64,000 nucleotides of DNA from CAVXYG01 sp963766005 (GCA_963766005.1 CAVXYG010000008.1:310001-374000), one strand, 5' to 3'. Positions 23,862 to 33,443 are shown, counted from the stretch's first letter. Made by a program: numbers and translations. The notes: generated from the letters alone by a model not told the origin.

Positions 23862-24578
23862 TCGCCGGGCGTGGATCCGCGGATCGCGAGCCCGTGCCTC
23901 GGCTCGCCCGCCGTCGTCACCGGGGCGCAGCCGGGCCATGCCCAGGACGGACAGCGTGGTTGCGGTGACGGATCGGCCGTGACCCGCCCTGGGGGGAGGG
24001 CCAGCGGCCGCCGATCAACCGCCACAGCGCCGATGCAGTAGGTCCGCCGCGCCCAACGATGCCACCCGTCGGTTGGCCATGGCGAGGCTGCTGGAGCTCG
24101 GAGCAGGGAGGACGGCCCGGTTCGGCGCCGCCGCACGGATCCGGGCGCGGGGGCCAGCGCCGCGGGAAGCCGGCGAGGTCGAGGCAGGGCGGGCGCTGCA
24201 GCACAGGGCAGAGATGCCGGCCCGGAAGGCCGCTGAGGGTGGGAGGCTCTGCAGACAGCTGCGCAAGCATCCGTCGAACGGCCAGCGGCGGCGCCATGCG
24301 CTGGGATGTCCGCGGAATCAACAGCACGCCGGGCCAACCGCCAGGCCGTTGCGGCGGTGACACGACCGAGTCTCCACCCGCGACCGTGCGCTCACTGCGC
24401 CAGCAGTCGGCCCCGGCAGGCCGGGGTGTCCATGATGCGGCCGCGGCGAACGAGGAGGAGCACGCCGACCGGCGCGCCGAGCCCGCTACCGCCGCTCAGG
24501 CCCTCAAGGCCCAGCCGGACGAGCTCGCTGCGCGGCAGCCTTCGATCGACTCCCCGACAGCGTGCCCGATGCCGCCCG
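23862..24578. other. 717-bp stretch without a supported gene
   Basis: Open frames on both strands are rich in Arg, Pro and Gly, lack any family signature and look like composition-driven shadows. No tRNA, hairpin terminator or repeat stands out. In many actinobacteria the heme A synthase gene is flanked by an ABC transporter or protoheme farnesyltransferase gene, but neither is recognisable here. A decayed gene is possible. Confidence 0.45.
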
Positions 24579-25577
24579 TTAGCCGGTGACGGCTGCGGAG
24601 GGCTCGGCGGGGGCGAGAGCAGGGGCCCGCGACCGCGTCGCCAGCAGCAGGCGCAGCGCCGCCACCCAGAGCAGGCACGCCAGCAGCATGTGGATCGCGA
24701 CGAGCAGCCACGGCAAGCCGGTCGCCAGCTGCGTGTAGCCCACGACCCCGTTGACGACGGTGAGACCCAGCAGGTGCCCGGCTTTGCCAGTGACCGCCCG
24801 CGGCGCCGCAGTCAGCGACAGCGCCACCAGCAGGCCGATCTGCAGTCCCACGAAGAGCAGGACGACATCGGCATGGAGCCACGCGAGCACCCGCTGGTCG
24901 AATCCGAACCGCTCCGCCTCGGCGTCGCCGGCGTGCGGGCCGCTGCCGGTGACGAGGGTCCCGATGACCACCACGGCTGCCGTGAGCCCGACCAGGGCCC
25001 ACGCCATGGCGACGATCTGCGGGCGCACCAGCGGTCTCGGGGGCCCGTCGCCGTCCTCTGCAGCACGGGTCACGAGCACGGTGACGGCGCCGATGATGGC
25101 GATCGAGAGCAGGAAGTGCGCCGCGACGGTCGCCGGATGGAGCCCGGTGAGGACGGTGATCCCGCCGAGCAGCGCCTGGGCGACAGTGCCCAGCAGCGGC
25201 ACTGCCGCCAGCAGCACAATGGGGCGTCGGGCCCCCAGCCCGCGGCCGCGGCGGGCGACGGTCCATCGCCATGCGCCAACAACAGCCGCGATCGCCAGGG
25301 CGGCCAGCACGAAGGTCAGCAGGCGGTTGCCGAACTCGACGTACTTGTGCCAGGACTCTGCCTGCTGCGCGGTGGGCGCCAGCGATCCGTCGACGCACTC
25401 GGGCCACGTCGGGCATCCCAGGCCGGACCCGGTGAGTCGGACCACCCCGCCGGTCACGACGATGCCGATCTGGGCCACCAGGTTCGCCAGAAAGATGCGA
25501 CGCAGCCACCTCGGGGCGGCGCCGGTGGACAGTGCTGGCTGGACGTCGTGCACTTGCGTTGCCGTCACGCCCTCCAT
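24579..25577 (-). CDS. ctaA: Heme A synthase (COX15/CtaA family)
   Basis: 332 residues and about eight transmembrane helices. The N-terminal half has VVTGGVVRLTGSGLGCPTWP and ESWHKYVEFGNRLLTF, carrying the first heme-ligand His and the conserved extracytoplasmic Cys. The second half repeats the pattern in TLVTGSGPHAGD and the LAWLHADVVLLF region. The enzyme oxidises heme O to heme A for aa3-type cytochrome oxidase. The ATG at 25577 is used. A GTG three codons later (25568) follows a TACGAT box by 7 nt and would fit the leaderless pattern. It is divergent from the YbjN-like gene. Confidence 0.92.
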   Translation of the reverse strand: MEGVTATQVHDVQPALSTGAAPRWLRRIFLANLVAQIGIVVTGGVVRLTGSGLGCPTWPECVDGSLAPTAQQAESWHKYVEFGNRLLTFVLAALAIAAVVGAWRWTVARRGRGLGARRPIVLLAAVPLLGTVAQALLGGITVLTGLHPATVAAHFLLSIAIIGAVTVLVTRAAEDGDGPPRPLVRPQIVAMAWALVGLTAAVVVIGTLVTGSGPHAGDAEAERFGFDQRVLAWLHADVVLLFVGLQIGLLVALSLTAAPRAVTGKAGHLLGLTVVNGVVGYTQLATGLPWLLVAIHMLLACLLWVAALRLLLATRSRAPALAPAEPSAAVTG

Positions 25578-25670
25578 CGTAGATCGCCGGGCTCGACGGC
25601 CCGACCGCGGCGGGTGTCGCACGAGGCGATGTCTGGCGCTGTCTGCCAGAGTGGGCATGAGGGAGGCGCC

Positions 25671-26228
25671 ATGGCGGAACTCGATCGACTCGTCGCACGG
25701 TATCGGGAGGTCCTGACCGAGGACCTGGGCGTGAGCCCCCGGGCGGTGGACGAAGCGACGCTGGCCTTCGAGGCGGCAGGGCTGAATATGCTGCTCTTCC
25801 TGGAGGAGCGCGATCCCGAGTACCTCCATCTGGTCGCGATGTTCCCGCCGCCGGAGCAGGAGGTGGAACACGCCGAACTCGTGCGCCTGTGCAATCAGGT
25901 CACCAGGGAGGCGAAGGTCGCCAAGGTCGTGTTGGACGAAGAGGGCGACCTCATCGTGTCCGCGGAGATGATCGTCGCAGGCACCGATCTCGTGCCCTCG
26001 CGGGCGCAGCTCACCGCGGTGCTGCCCCGCGCCACGGCGGCCGTGTTCAACGCGGTGAACAAGATCTCCACATCGCTGGAGCTCCTCGGGATCGCGCGCG
26101 CCGTCTACGACGGCCAAGCAGAGGACACCGACGGGCTCGATGGCGAGGACGACGGCAAGCAGCCCCCGGCCAAGCGGCAGCACCGGCATCGGCCACCACC
26201 GGCGCAGGACGGCGGAGCGGGCGACTGA
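25671..26228 (+). CDS. YbjN-like / type III secretion chaperone-fold protein
   Basis: 185 residues from the ATG at 25671 with a gggagg site 4 nt upstream. The core (residues 20-125) resembles the YbjN/CesT-like fold common in actinobacteria: FLEERDPEYLHLVAMFPPPE, then a helix and VAKVVLDEEGDLIVSAEMIV. The C-terminal 40 residues are Asp/Lys/His/Pro-rich and disordered. Function of these proteins is unknown. The long frame upstream of this start is a shadow of ctaA. It ends 36 bp before the tRNA gene. Confidence 0.65.
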   Translation: MAELDRLVARYREVLTEDLGVSPRAVDEATLAFEAAGLNMLLFLEERDPEYLHLVAMFPPPEQEVEHAELVRLCNQVTREAKVAKVVLDEEGDLIVSAEMIVAGTDLVPSRAQLTAVLPRATAAVFNAVNKISTSLELLGIARAVYDGQAEDTDGLDGEDDGKQPPAKRQHRHRPPPAQDGGAGD

Positions 26229-26264
26229 ACGGCCCCGATCCGCTGCTATCCTGATGCCACCCGG

Positions 26265-26336
26265 GCCCCCGTAGCTCAGGGGATAGAGCAGTGGCCTCCG
26301 GAGCCATGCGCGCAGGTTCGAATCCTGCCGGGGGCA
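26265..26336 (+). tRNA. tRNA-Arg, anticodon CCG
   Basis: A 72-nt cloverleaf: acceptor stem GCCCCCG pairs with CGGGGGC plus discriminator A, and the D arm contains AGCTCAGGGGATAGAGC. The anticodon arm is GTGGC-CTCCGGA-GCCAT with anticodon CCG, reading the CGG codon that is frequent in this genome. The T arm is GCAGG-TTCGAAT-CCTGC. The CCA end is not encoded. A TATCCT hexamer at 26247-26252 could be its -10 box. Confidence 0.95.
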
Positions 26337-26442
26337 CTCCGCTCCCGCCCTCTCCTGCGGCTCGTTGCCACCGTTGGCCTGGCTGCGCCGAGGCTGTTCG
26401 GGCCCCGGCTGCGGCGCCGGTCGGCAGCAGCCATCATTGAGC

Positions 26443-26766
26443 ATGCCTTTCGTCGCCATCAATGTCCTCACCGTTCCTCCGGACGGCGGTTCCGCGCTCG
26501 AGGATCGGTTCGCGCGGCGGGCCGGATCGGTCGAGCAGGCCCCCGGGTTTGAGTATTTCGAGCTGCTGCGGCCGCTGGCGGGGACCGATTCCTACCTCGT
26601 GTACACGCGGTGGGCCACGCGCGAGGACTTCGACGCGTGGACGCTGTCGCAGTCCTTCCGGCACGGACACGGCCAGGCGAGCGGACGCACCGCGCAGGAG
26701 CGGCCGGCAGCGACCGGCAGCACCATCTGGAGCTTCGACGTGGTCACCGCCGCCACGCCTGCCTAG
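26443..26766 (+). CDS. Antibiotic biosynthesis monooxygenase-fold protein, MhuD/IsdG-like
   Basis: 107 residues forming one ABM ferredoxin-like domain. Asn7 (in VAIN), the Trp in YTRWATREDFDAW and the His pair in SFRHGHG match the positions of the Asn, Trp and His residues of heme-degrading IsdG/MhuD enzymes. The segment PGFEYFELLRP is typical of the family. A heme-degrading or heme-binding monooxygenase is the best call. Other ABM proteins with quinone or antibiotic substrates look similar. Confidence 0.75.
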   Translation: MPFVAINVLTVPPDGGSALEDRFARRAGSVEQAPGFEYFELLRPLAGTDSYLVYTRWATREDFDAWTLSQSFRHGHGQASGRTAQERPAATGSTIWSFDVVTAATPA

Positions 26767-26874
26767 GCTGCCGGCCCTCGGCCTCCGGCTGCCTCGGCAG
26801 GTGCGCCGCCGCCGACCGGGGCCTCGACCCGCCCCGACATGGACAGACCGCCCGAGCCGCGCGACAGTGGGGGC

Positions 26875-27198
26875 ATGGCAACCGACGATGACATCGAGCG
26901 ACTGCTGCGCGAGGTCGAGGCAGCGGAATCCGGCAGGTCGAAGCCGACGGCGAAGCCTCCGGCGCAGGCTCGCGGGCGGGCCGTCGCCGAGCCCGAGGCG
27001 CAGCCCTCCGAAGCGGGGTCGTCGCGCGCTTCCTGGGCCTTGGTGGCTGCCGCGGGTGCGGGTGTGGTCGGGCTCGTCCTCGGGACGCTGCTCGGGTTCC
27101 TGCCCTTCGTTGGCGGATTGCCCACGGGACTCGGTGCCGCCCTCGGGGCGGCGATCATCGCGTTGATCGGCGGCCCGCCGCCCTGGTACCGCAAGTAG
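26875..27198 (+). CDS. Small membrane protein with C-terminal hydrophobic hairpin
   Basis: 107 residues from the ATG at 26875. The first 60 residues are charged and likely cytosolic (DDIERLLREVEAAESG, then an Ala/Pro/Glu linker). Two hydrophobic segments follow (WALVAAAGAGVVGLVLGTLL and the GLGAALGAAIIALIG region), then a short PPPWYRK tail. No family is recognised. The upstream in-frame start at 26839 would add 12 residues. It precedes the ATP-grasp operon in the same direction by about 200 bp. Confidence 0.55.
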   Translation: MATDDDIERLLREVEAAESGRSKPTAKPPAQARGRAVAEPEAQPSEAGSSRASWALVAAAGAGVVGLVLGTLLGFLPFVGGLPTGLGAALGAAIIALIGGPPPWYRK

Positions 27199-27396
27199 GT
27201 CCGCGGCCGGCACGCACACATCCGTAACACCGCCGATCGCAGGAGGTAACTTGGCGTCGGTAAGCAGGTGGCGTGGACATTCTCCGACCAAAGGCAGACC
27301 CCGGTGCCGGGCTGGCCCGGTCTGCGATCGTGGGACGGGATCAGGCGGGCGGAGCCGCCGTCGAGCCCTCCCCATCGGCGGAAGTGGAGCAGCGTA

Positions 27397-29039
27397 TGGC
27401 AACGGTCGCCGGGTCGGCGGGGTCTGGACCTGCGAAGGGTCCCGCGAACCCTCCCAAGCCGTTCGACGAGATGGTGGACGTCGACGGCACCACGCGCCCC
27501 TCGCACCGGGCGCTGGCCAAGACCCTGGACCGCCTGGGTTCGGAGGGGCTCGAGGAGCGTGCCCGGCTTCGCGACGCCTACCTCGATCAGCAAGGGATCA
27601 CCTTCACGCTGTCCGGTCGGGAGCGACCGCTGCCGATGGACCTCATCCCGCGCATCATCAACGCTGCGGAGTGGCAGGTCGTCGAATCGGGTGTCGTGCA
27701 GCGGATTCGTGCCCTTGAGGCGTTCCTCGCCGACCTCTACGGTCCGGCGGAGGTGCTGGCCGACGGAATCATGCCGCGCAAGCTGGTCTTGACGTCGAGC
27801 CACTTCCACCGGCCCGCGAACGGCTTCGATCCGCCCAACGGGGTCCGGATCCACGTCGCCGGCATCGATCTCATCCGCGACGAGGCGGGGCAGTTTCGCG
27901 TGCTGGAGGACAACCTGCGCAACCCGTCGGGGGTCTCCTACGTGCTGGAGAACCGGCGCGCTCAGGCGCATGTCGCCCCGGAGGTGTTCGCCGGACACCG
28001 CGTCCGGCCGATCGAGGAGTACTCCGAGCGGCTGCTCGACGCGCTGCTGGCAGGTGCGCCGAAGGGCGTGGACGACCCGACGGTCGTCGTGCTGACACCT
28101 GGAGTGTTCAACTCCGCGCACTACGAGCACGCCTTCCTCGCGCGCAACATGGGATGCGAGCTCGTCGAGGGGCGCGACCTGTACTGCCGCGACAACTACG
28201 TGTGGATGCGCACCACGTCGGGGCCCGAGCGCGTGCACGTCATCTACCGCCGGATAGACGACGAGTACCTCGATCCGCTGCACTTCCGCTTCGACTCCGT
28301 GCTCGGCGTCCCCGGTGTCCTGAACGCCGCCCGGGCCGGCAACGTGACGATCGCCAACGCGGTCGGCAACGGGGTCGCCGACGACAAGGCGATCTACCCC
28401 TACGTACCCGACCTCATCGCCTACTACCTCAACGAGTCCCCGATCCTGCCGAACGTCGACACCTACGACCTGCAGAACCACGACCAGCGGGAATACGTGC
28501 TGGCCAATGCCGACCGCATGGTGCTCAAGCCCTCCGATGCCTCCGGCGGGTATGGCCTGGTGATCGGCAGCAAGGCCACCGAAGAGGAGATCGCCGCCGT
28601 GAGCGCGAAGGTCCGCGAGGATCCTCGGGGGTGGATCGCGCAGCCCGTGGTGACGTTCTCCACCTACCCGACCGCGATGGACGACGGCACCCTCGAGCCG
28701 CGTCACGTCGATCTGCGGCCCTTCGCGGTGAACATGGGCGAGGACATCTTCGTTCTGCCCGGCGGGCTCACCCGGGTAGCGCTGCCGAAGGGCAGCCTCG
28801 TGGTCAACTCCAGCCAGGGCGGCGGATCGAAGGACACCTGGGTGCTGGAGGACAGCGAGCCAGAGGACGGCCGAGCCTTCTCCCGTCCGGTCCGCAGAGT
28901 GCGGCGGCCGCCCGGCCGCGGCCTGCCGCGGGCCCGCGCGCCGCTCATGCACAACGAGCGGCAGCGGCAGCAGGAGGGCCAGCAGCAGCAGAGCGGGCCG
29001 GAGCCGGTCCGCGGGATGCAAGGCGGTGACGCATGCTGA
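27397..29039 (+). CDS. Circularly permuted ATP-grasp family protein
   Basis: 547 residues from the ATG at 27397; a GTG at 27273 would add 41 poorly conserved residues. The circularly permuted ATP-grasp type 2 domain is recognisable: RIHVAGIDLIRDEAGQFRVL, VLEDNLRNPSGVSYVLENR, then FNSAHYEHAFLARNMGCELV and RMVLKPSDASGGYGLVIGS (the ATP-binding Lys and Gly-rich loop). The family usually ends soon after the SSQGGGSKDTWVL stretch, as here; a Gln/Arg-rich tail follows. These proteins are predicted peptide or amide ligases of unknown substrate. The gene overlaps the alpha-E gene by 7 bp, and a transglutaminase follows: the standard three-gene operon. Confidence 0.85.
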
Positions 29040-29938
29040 GCCGGATCGCCGAGTCGTTCTTCTGGATCGGCCGGTACTTGGAGCGCGCCGAGGCCACGGC
29101 GCGGCTGCTGTCCGAGCACCACCACCTGCTCATCGAGGATCGCAGCGTGGCCGAGGACATCGGCTCGGCGGCGCTGCTCGATGCGCTGTCGATCCATGCC
29201 CCCCAGGTCCGCGACGCGGGGGCCCTGGTCGCCGCGGTGATCGGCCAGCCCGCTGATCCCTCCACGGTGCGCGGTGCCGTCGCCGCCGCCCGCGAGAACG
29301 CCCGTGCGGTGCGGGATCAGCTCTCGGTGGATGTCTTCGAGGCGCTCAATGCCGCGCACATCTCGCTGAGCCGCGGCCTGCTGTTCGCCGCGAGTCCCGG
29401 CGTCGGGCTGCATCGCGTCGTCGAGCGGCTGCTCGTCGCCCACGGCGTCATCGATTGGACCATGTCGCGAGACGAGGGCTACCTGTTCCTGGCGCTGGGC
29501 CGCAGCTTGGAGCGGATGGACATGACTGCGCGGCTGCTCGCGGTCCGGCATGACCAGCTGTGGCCGGAGAGCGGACCGGTGGCGACGCTGCGCTCAGCGG
29601 GCGGGCTCAACAGCTTCCTTCGCACCAAGCACCCGCTGACCGGTGAGCAGGTGCGCCGATTCCTGGTCCTCGACGGCGGGTTCCCCAGGTCGCTCCTCAT
29701 GAGTTCCCGGGCTGCCGAGGGGGCCGTGCGGGGGCTGGGCAAGCAGGGCGCCCTCGACTCCGGCGAGCTGCTGCGCGAGTGCGGGATGATGCGCAGCCAA
29801 TTGGAGTTCGTCGTGCAGCCCTCCGCCGACGACATCGACGAGCTCGGCGTGCGAGCCCAGTTGGCGGCCAGTAGGGCAAGCGACGCTGCCGCCACGAACT
29901 TCTTCAACCAAGCCGGCACGATCGTCTGGAGCCACTGA
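29033..29938 (+). CDS. Alpha-E domain protein (DUF403)
   Basis: 301 residues, almost wholly helical. The family opening MLSRIAESFFWIGRYLERAEATARLL and the second block YLFLALGRSLERMDMTARLL form two similar RxxERxxxTARLL helices. The biochemical role is unknown, but alpha-E proteins almost always occur with circularly permuted ATP-grasp and transglutaminase-like genes. That association led to the prediction that the set makes and processes peptide-like amide bonds. The stop overlaps the transglutaminase start (TGATG). Confidence 0.88.
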   Translation: MLSRIAESFFWIGRYLERAEATARLLSEHHHLLIEDRSVAEDIGSAALLDALSIHAPQVRDAGALVAAVIGQPADPSTVRGAVAAARENARAVRDQLSVDVFEALNAAHISLSRGLLFAASPGVGLHRVVERLLVAHGVIDWTMSRDEGYLFLALGRSLERMDMTARLLAVRHDQLWPESGPVATLRSAGGLNSFLRTKHPLTGEQVRRFLVLDGGFPRSLLMSSRAAEGAVRGLGKQGALDSGELLRECGMMRSQLEFVVQPSADDIDELGVRAQLAASRASDAAATNFFNQAGTIVWSH

Positions 29939-30801
29939 TGCAGGGATACGGCGGCCGACGGCTGCGCATCGTCCACGACAGCCGCTACAACTACGTCTCC
30001 GATGTCTTCGCATCCTTCAACGAGGCCCGCCTCACGCCGCTGGACCTCGACCGACAGGTCCTCATCCGTCACGAGTTGCACCTGCAGCCCCGCGGCAGCG
30101 TCCATGCCTACCGCGACTACTGGGGCGCCATGGTCGAGGCCTTCGACCTGCACCGCCCGCACCGCTCCATGACGGTGACCTCCACGTCGGTGGTCGATAC
30201 TCCCGCCGGGCATCCGGAGGCACCGGGGCTGTCCTGGGAGGAGATCCACGCGCCCGCCGTGGTGGATCGCTGGTGCGAGTTCCTCGAGCTGACCTCCTAC
30301 GTGGACGACGCCGGGGCCGACCCGGACCGTGCCGAGCTCGTCGAGAGCCTTCGGGCGCTGCCTCGGCCAGCCGATGCGGTCCGGGCCGCGGTGGGCGAGG
30401 TCCATGCGCGGATGCGATACACGCCCGGCGTGACCACGGTGTCCACTACGGCGCACGAGGCCTGGAGAGCCAAGCACGGCGTGTGCCAGGACTTCACCCA
30501 CGCCGCCTTGTCGCTGTTGCGGTCGCTGGGGATCCCGGCCCGATACGTCTCCGGCTATCTGCATACCGAGGGCGAGGCCGTGGGGGTTCCTGTCGTGGGG
30601 GAGTCGCACGCGTGGATCGAAACCTGGGACGGCGCCTGGGAAGGGTTCGACCCGACGAACAACCGCCAGGTGGGCGCGGCGCACGTGCTCGTGGCACGCG
30701 GTCGCGACTACCGCGATGTGCCCCCGATCAAGGGCCTCTACGCCGGGGGCGGCTCCGCAGAACTCGCGGTCACCGTCGAGATCACCCAGCTGCTGCGGTA
30801 G
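29938..30801 (+). CDS. Transglutaminase-like cysteine peptidase, third gene of the ATP-grasp operon
   Basis: 287 residues. An N-terminal transglutaminase-associated domain begins RLRIVHDSRYNYVSDV. The catalytic core has the Cys in KHGVCQDFTHAALSLLRSLG (near residue 182), the His in GESHAWIETW and the Asp in GFDPTNN. The fold catalyses amide hydrolysis or transfer. With the ATP-grasp and alpha-E proteins it completes the operon; the transglutaminase member is thought to cleave the bond that the ligase makes. The target is unknown. Confidence 0.88.
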   Translation: MQGYGGRRLRIVHDSRYNYVSDVFASFNEARLTPLDLDRQVLIRHELHLQPRGSVHAYRDYWGAMVEAFDLHRPHRSMTVTSTSVVDTPAGHPEAPGLSWEEIHAPAVVDRWCEFLELTSYVDDAGADPDRAELVESLRALPRPADAVRAAVGEVHARMRYTPGVTTVSTTAHEAWRAKHGVCQDFTHAALSLLRSLGIPARYVSGYLHTEGEAVGVPVVGESHAWIETWDGAWEGFDPTNNRQVGAAHVLVARGRDYRDVPPIKGLYAGGGSAELAVTVEITQLLR

Positions 30802-30835
30802 TCGACACCGGCGTGCACGCTGCCGGCAGCCTGCC

Positions 30836-31258
30836 TCAGCGCACCGGCACGGACCCCTGCCACGAGGCAGCGACGTACTCCACCGGCACGATCCGCTTGC
30901 CCAGCGGGTTCAGCGACAGCCGTGCCAGCTTGAAATTCGCGATGCCGAACGGGATGCCGATGACGGTGATGCAGTAGAGGACGCCGACGGCGACCTGCAG
31001 GAGGAACAGCCACCAGCCGGCGAGCAGGAACCACAGCACGTTGCCGATCGTGCTGGGCGCACCGGCTGCCGGGTCGCGCACGACGGTGTTGCCGAAGGGC
31101 CACAGCGCGTAGGCCGCCAGCCGGAACGAGGCGATCCCGAAGGGGATCGTCACGATGAGCAGCAGCATGATGACGCCGGCGAACGCGTACGACAGCGCGC
31201 TCACCCATCCGGCGAGCAGCAACCAGGCAAGGTTGCCGATGATCCGCAGCAGTTCCAT
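30836..31258 (-). CDS. YccF-domain inner membrane protein
   Basis: 140 residues with two YccF repeats. The first has LLAGWVSALSYAFAGVIMLL then VTIPFGIASFRLAAYALWPFG. The second has FLLAGWWLFLLQVAVGVLYC then VIGIPFGIANFKLARLSLNPLG. The paired IPFGxAxFxLA..xPxG motif defines the family. About four transmembrane helices. Function is unknown. It faces the transglutaminase gene convergently. Confidence 0.88.
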   Translation of the reverse strand: MELLRIIGNLAWLLLAGWVSALSYAFAGVIMLLLIVTIPFGIASFRLAAYALWPFGNTVVRDPAAGAPSTIGNVLWFLLAGWWLFLLQVAVGVLYCITVIGIPFGIANFKLARLSLNPLGKRIVPVEYVAASWQGSVPVR

Positions 31259-31394
31259 GCAGTCCTCCGATCCCAGTGTGCCCCGATTCCGCGGACCCGT
31301 GCCGCCCTGGGGACCGCGCCGCCGCCGGGCGCCGCGGGTCCTTCGACCTGTCGCCGTCGGCGTATCGTGGAATTGCTGTCCATCGGGGGTCCGT

Positions 31395-31661
31395 ATGCTC
31401 TTCCTTCTCGCCTTCCTGCTCTTCTTCGGAGCTGCATCGACGCTGCTCCTCCTGGCTGTGGATGCGTACTACGCCCACGCCGATCTCGACCACCGGCTCG
31501 ACCACTCATTCGGCAGACACTGGGCTCCGAACGGGACGGTGCTCCTCGAGGACCGGCCCGCCGCGTCCACGATGCTGCCGGAAGCGGTCCGACCGAAGTT
31601 GTGGGTGCTGGCGGGGACGTCGTTCGTCCTCGGCAGCATCCTGCTCCTCGTCGCGGCATAG
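31395..31661 (+). CDS. Small membrane protein, unknown
   Basis: 88 residues with a helix at each end (LFLLAFLLFFGAASTLLLLA and the LWVLAGTSFVLGSILLLVA end) and a charged 35-residue loop between them (HADLDHRLDHSFGRH). The start at 31395 has a weak ggggg site upstream. Longer in-frame starts run antisense through yccF and are not credible. No family is recognised. Moderate confidence that it is expressed. Confidence 0.5.
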   Translation: MLFLLAFLLFFGAASTLLLLAVDAYYAHADLDHRLDHSFGRHWAPNGTVLLEDRPAASTMLPEAVRPKLWVLAGTSFVLGSILLLVAA

Positions 31662-31752
31662 GCCAGCACGAGCGCCGGGCATGGCTGCGTTCCGGCGGCG
31701 GTCGGGCGCCATCGGTCCACGGACCTGGACCGCCTCAGTGGGGCCCGGCCAC

Positions 31753-31758
31753 TAGGCT
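31753..31758 (+). promoter_or_regulatory. -10 box (TAGGCT) of a probable leaderless argS promoter
   Basis: TAGGCT ends 7 nt before the argS ATG at 31766, leaving no room for a ribosome binding site. The same hexamer at the same spacing precedes lysA and murA. Confidence 0.55.
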
Positions 31759-31765
31759 GGCGCCT

Positions 31766-33424
31766 ATGACGCCTGAAGTTCTGAGCGACCTCGTCCTGTC
31801 CGCCATCGCCGCGCTGGTGGCGGACGGGGAGATCGCGGTCGAGGTGCCCGCCACCGTCGCCGTCGAGCGTCCGAAGAGCCGCGAGCACGGCGACTACGCG
31901 ACCAACGCGGCGCTGGTGCTGGCCAAGCAGGCCGGGATGGCGCCGCGCGACCTCGCGGCACTGATCCGCCAGCGGCTGCTGGGCAGTGCCGGGGTCGCAG
32001 CGGTCGAGATCGCCGGCCCCGGCTTCCTGAACGTCACCGTGGACCGGGCGGCCCAGGGGGAACTCGCGCGGGTCATCGTCGCGGCGGCAGACCGCTACGG
32101 TCACGGCGACGAATTGGCCGGCACCTCGATCAACGTCGAGTTCATCTCCGCCAATCCCACCGGCCCCCTCCACCTGGGGCACACGCGGTGGGCCGCGCTG
32201 GGCGATGCGCTGTCCCGGGTGCTCGCAGCTGCCGGGGCTGAGGTGACGCGCGAGTTCTACATCAACGATCGCGGCGTGCAGATGGATCGCTTCGGCATGT
32301 CGATCGCCGCCGCGGCGCAGGGCCAGCCGATCCCCGAGGACGGATACCACGGCGGCTACATCGCCGATCTCGCGGCAGCGGTGCTGGCTGAGCATCCGCA
32401 GTACGCCGAATTGTCCGGCGACGACCTCATGACCGCGTTCCGGGAAGCCGGGTACCTCTTGCAGCTGAAGCAGCAGCAGGACGTCCTGCATCTGTTCCGC
32501 ACCGATTTCGACGTGTGGTACTCCGAGCGCTTCCTGCACGACTCCGGCGCGGTGGACCGCGGACTCGCGCGGCTGCGCGAGCAGGGCCACGTCTACGAAT
32601 CAGACGGCGCGGTCTGGTTGCGCACGACCGACTTCGGCGACGACAAGGACCGCGTGCTGGTCAAGGCCGACGGCGAGATGACGTACTTCGCCTCCGACAC
32701 CGCCTACTACGTCGACAAGCGGGAGCGCGGCTTCGACATCTGCATCTACTTGTTGGGTGCCGACCACCACGGGTACGCCAACCGGCTGCGCGCAGTGGCC
32801 GCCTGCGCCGGCGACGACATGGACTACAACATCGAGATCCTCATCGGCCAGCTGGTGAAGATGGTCAAGGGCGGCGAGGAGGTCCGGCTCTCCAAGCGCG
32901 CCGGCAACATCATCACCATGGAGGATCTCGTCGAGGAGGTCGGCGTCGACGCCGCCCGGTACTCCCTGATCCGATACCCGGCCGACAGCCCGCTGGTTCT
33001 GGACCTGGATCTGCTGGTGCAGCGGACCAACGACAATCCGGTGTTCTATGTCCAGTACGCCCACGCCCGCATCGCTTCGGTCCTGCGCAACGCCGAGCAA
33101 CTGGGCATCGACTGGCGCGGCGCCGATCTCGACTCATCCCTGCTCACGCACGACCGGGAGTCGGCCCTGCTCGCGGCGCTGGCCGAACTCCCGCGCGTCA
33201 TCGGTTCGGCGGCCGAGCTGCGCGAGCCGCACCGGGTCGCGCGCTACTTGGAGGACGTGGCCACCGCCTACCACAAGTTCTACGACTCCTGTCGGGTGCT
33301 GCCGCGGGGGGACGAGGATGTCGCGCCGGTCCACATCGCACGGCTGTGGCTGTGCGCGGCGACCCGCCAGGTCATCGCCAACGGCTTGGGCCTGTGCGGC
33401 GTGACGGCGCCGGAGCGGATGTAG
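31766..33424 (+). CDS. argS: Arginyl-tRNA synthetase
   Basis: 552 residues, class I synthetase. The N-terminal Add-1 domain includes SREHGDYATNAAL. The HIGH signature is HLGHTR inside FISANPTGPLHLGHTRW. The KMSKS region is degenerate (RLSKRAGN), as in most ArgRS. The C-terminal DALR anticodon-binding domain includes NPVFYVQYAHARIASV and ends GVTAPERM. The ATG at 31766 is chosen because family homology begins there. It is first in the block argS-lysA-hom-thrC-thrB, the same order as in M. tuberculosis. Confidence 0.97.
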   Translation: MTPEVLSDLVLSAIAALVADGEIAVEVPATVAVERPKSREHGDYATNAALVLAKQAGMAPRDLAALIRQRLLGSAGVAAVEIAGPGFLNVTVDRAAQGELARVIVAAADRYGHGDELAGTSINVEFISANPTGPLHLGHTRWAALGDALSRVLAAAGAEVTREFYINDRGVQMDRFGMSIAAAAQGQPIPEDGYHGGYIADLAAAVLAEHPQYAELSGDDLMTAFREAGYLLQLKQQQDVLHLFRTDFDVWYSERFLHDSGAVDRGLARLREQGHVYESDGAVWLRTTDFGDDKDRVLVKADGEMTYFASDTAYYVDKRERGFDICIYLLGADHHGYANRLRAVAACAGDDMDYNIEILIGQLVKMVKGGEEVRLSKRAGNIITMEDLVEEVGVDAARYSLIRYPADSPLVLDLDLLVQRTNDNPVFYVQYAHARIASVLRNAEQLGIDWRGADLDSSLLTHDRESALLAALAELPRVIGSAAELREPHRVARYLEDVATAYHKFYDSCRVLPRGDEDVAPVHIARLWLCAATRQVIANGLGLCGVTAPERM

Positions 33425-33443
33425 CGGCCCGGCCAGTCGGCCG

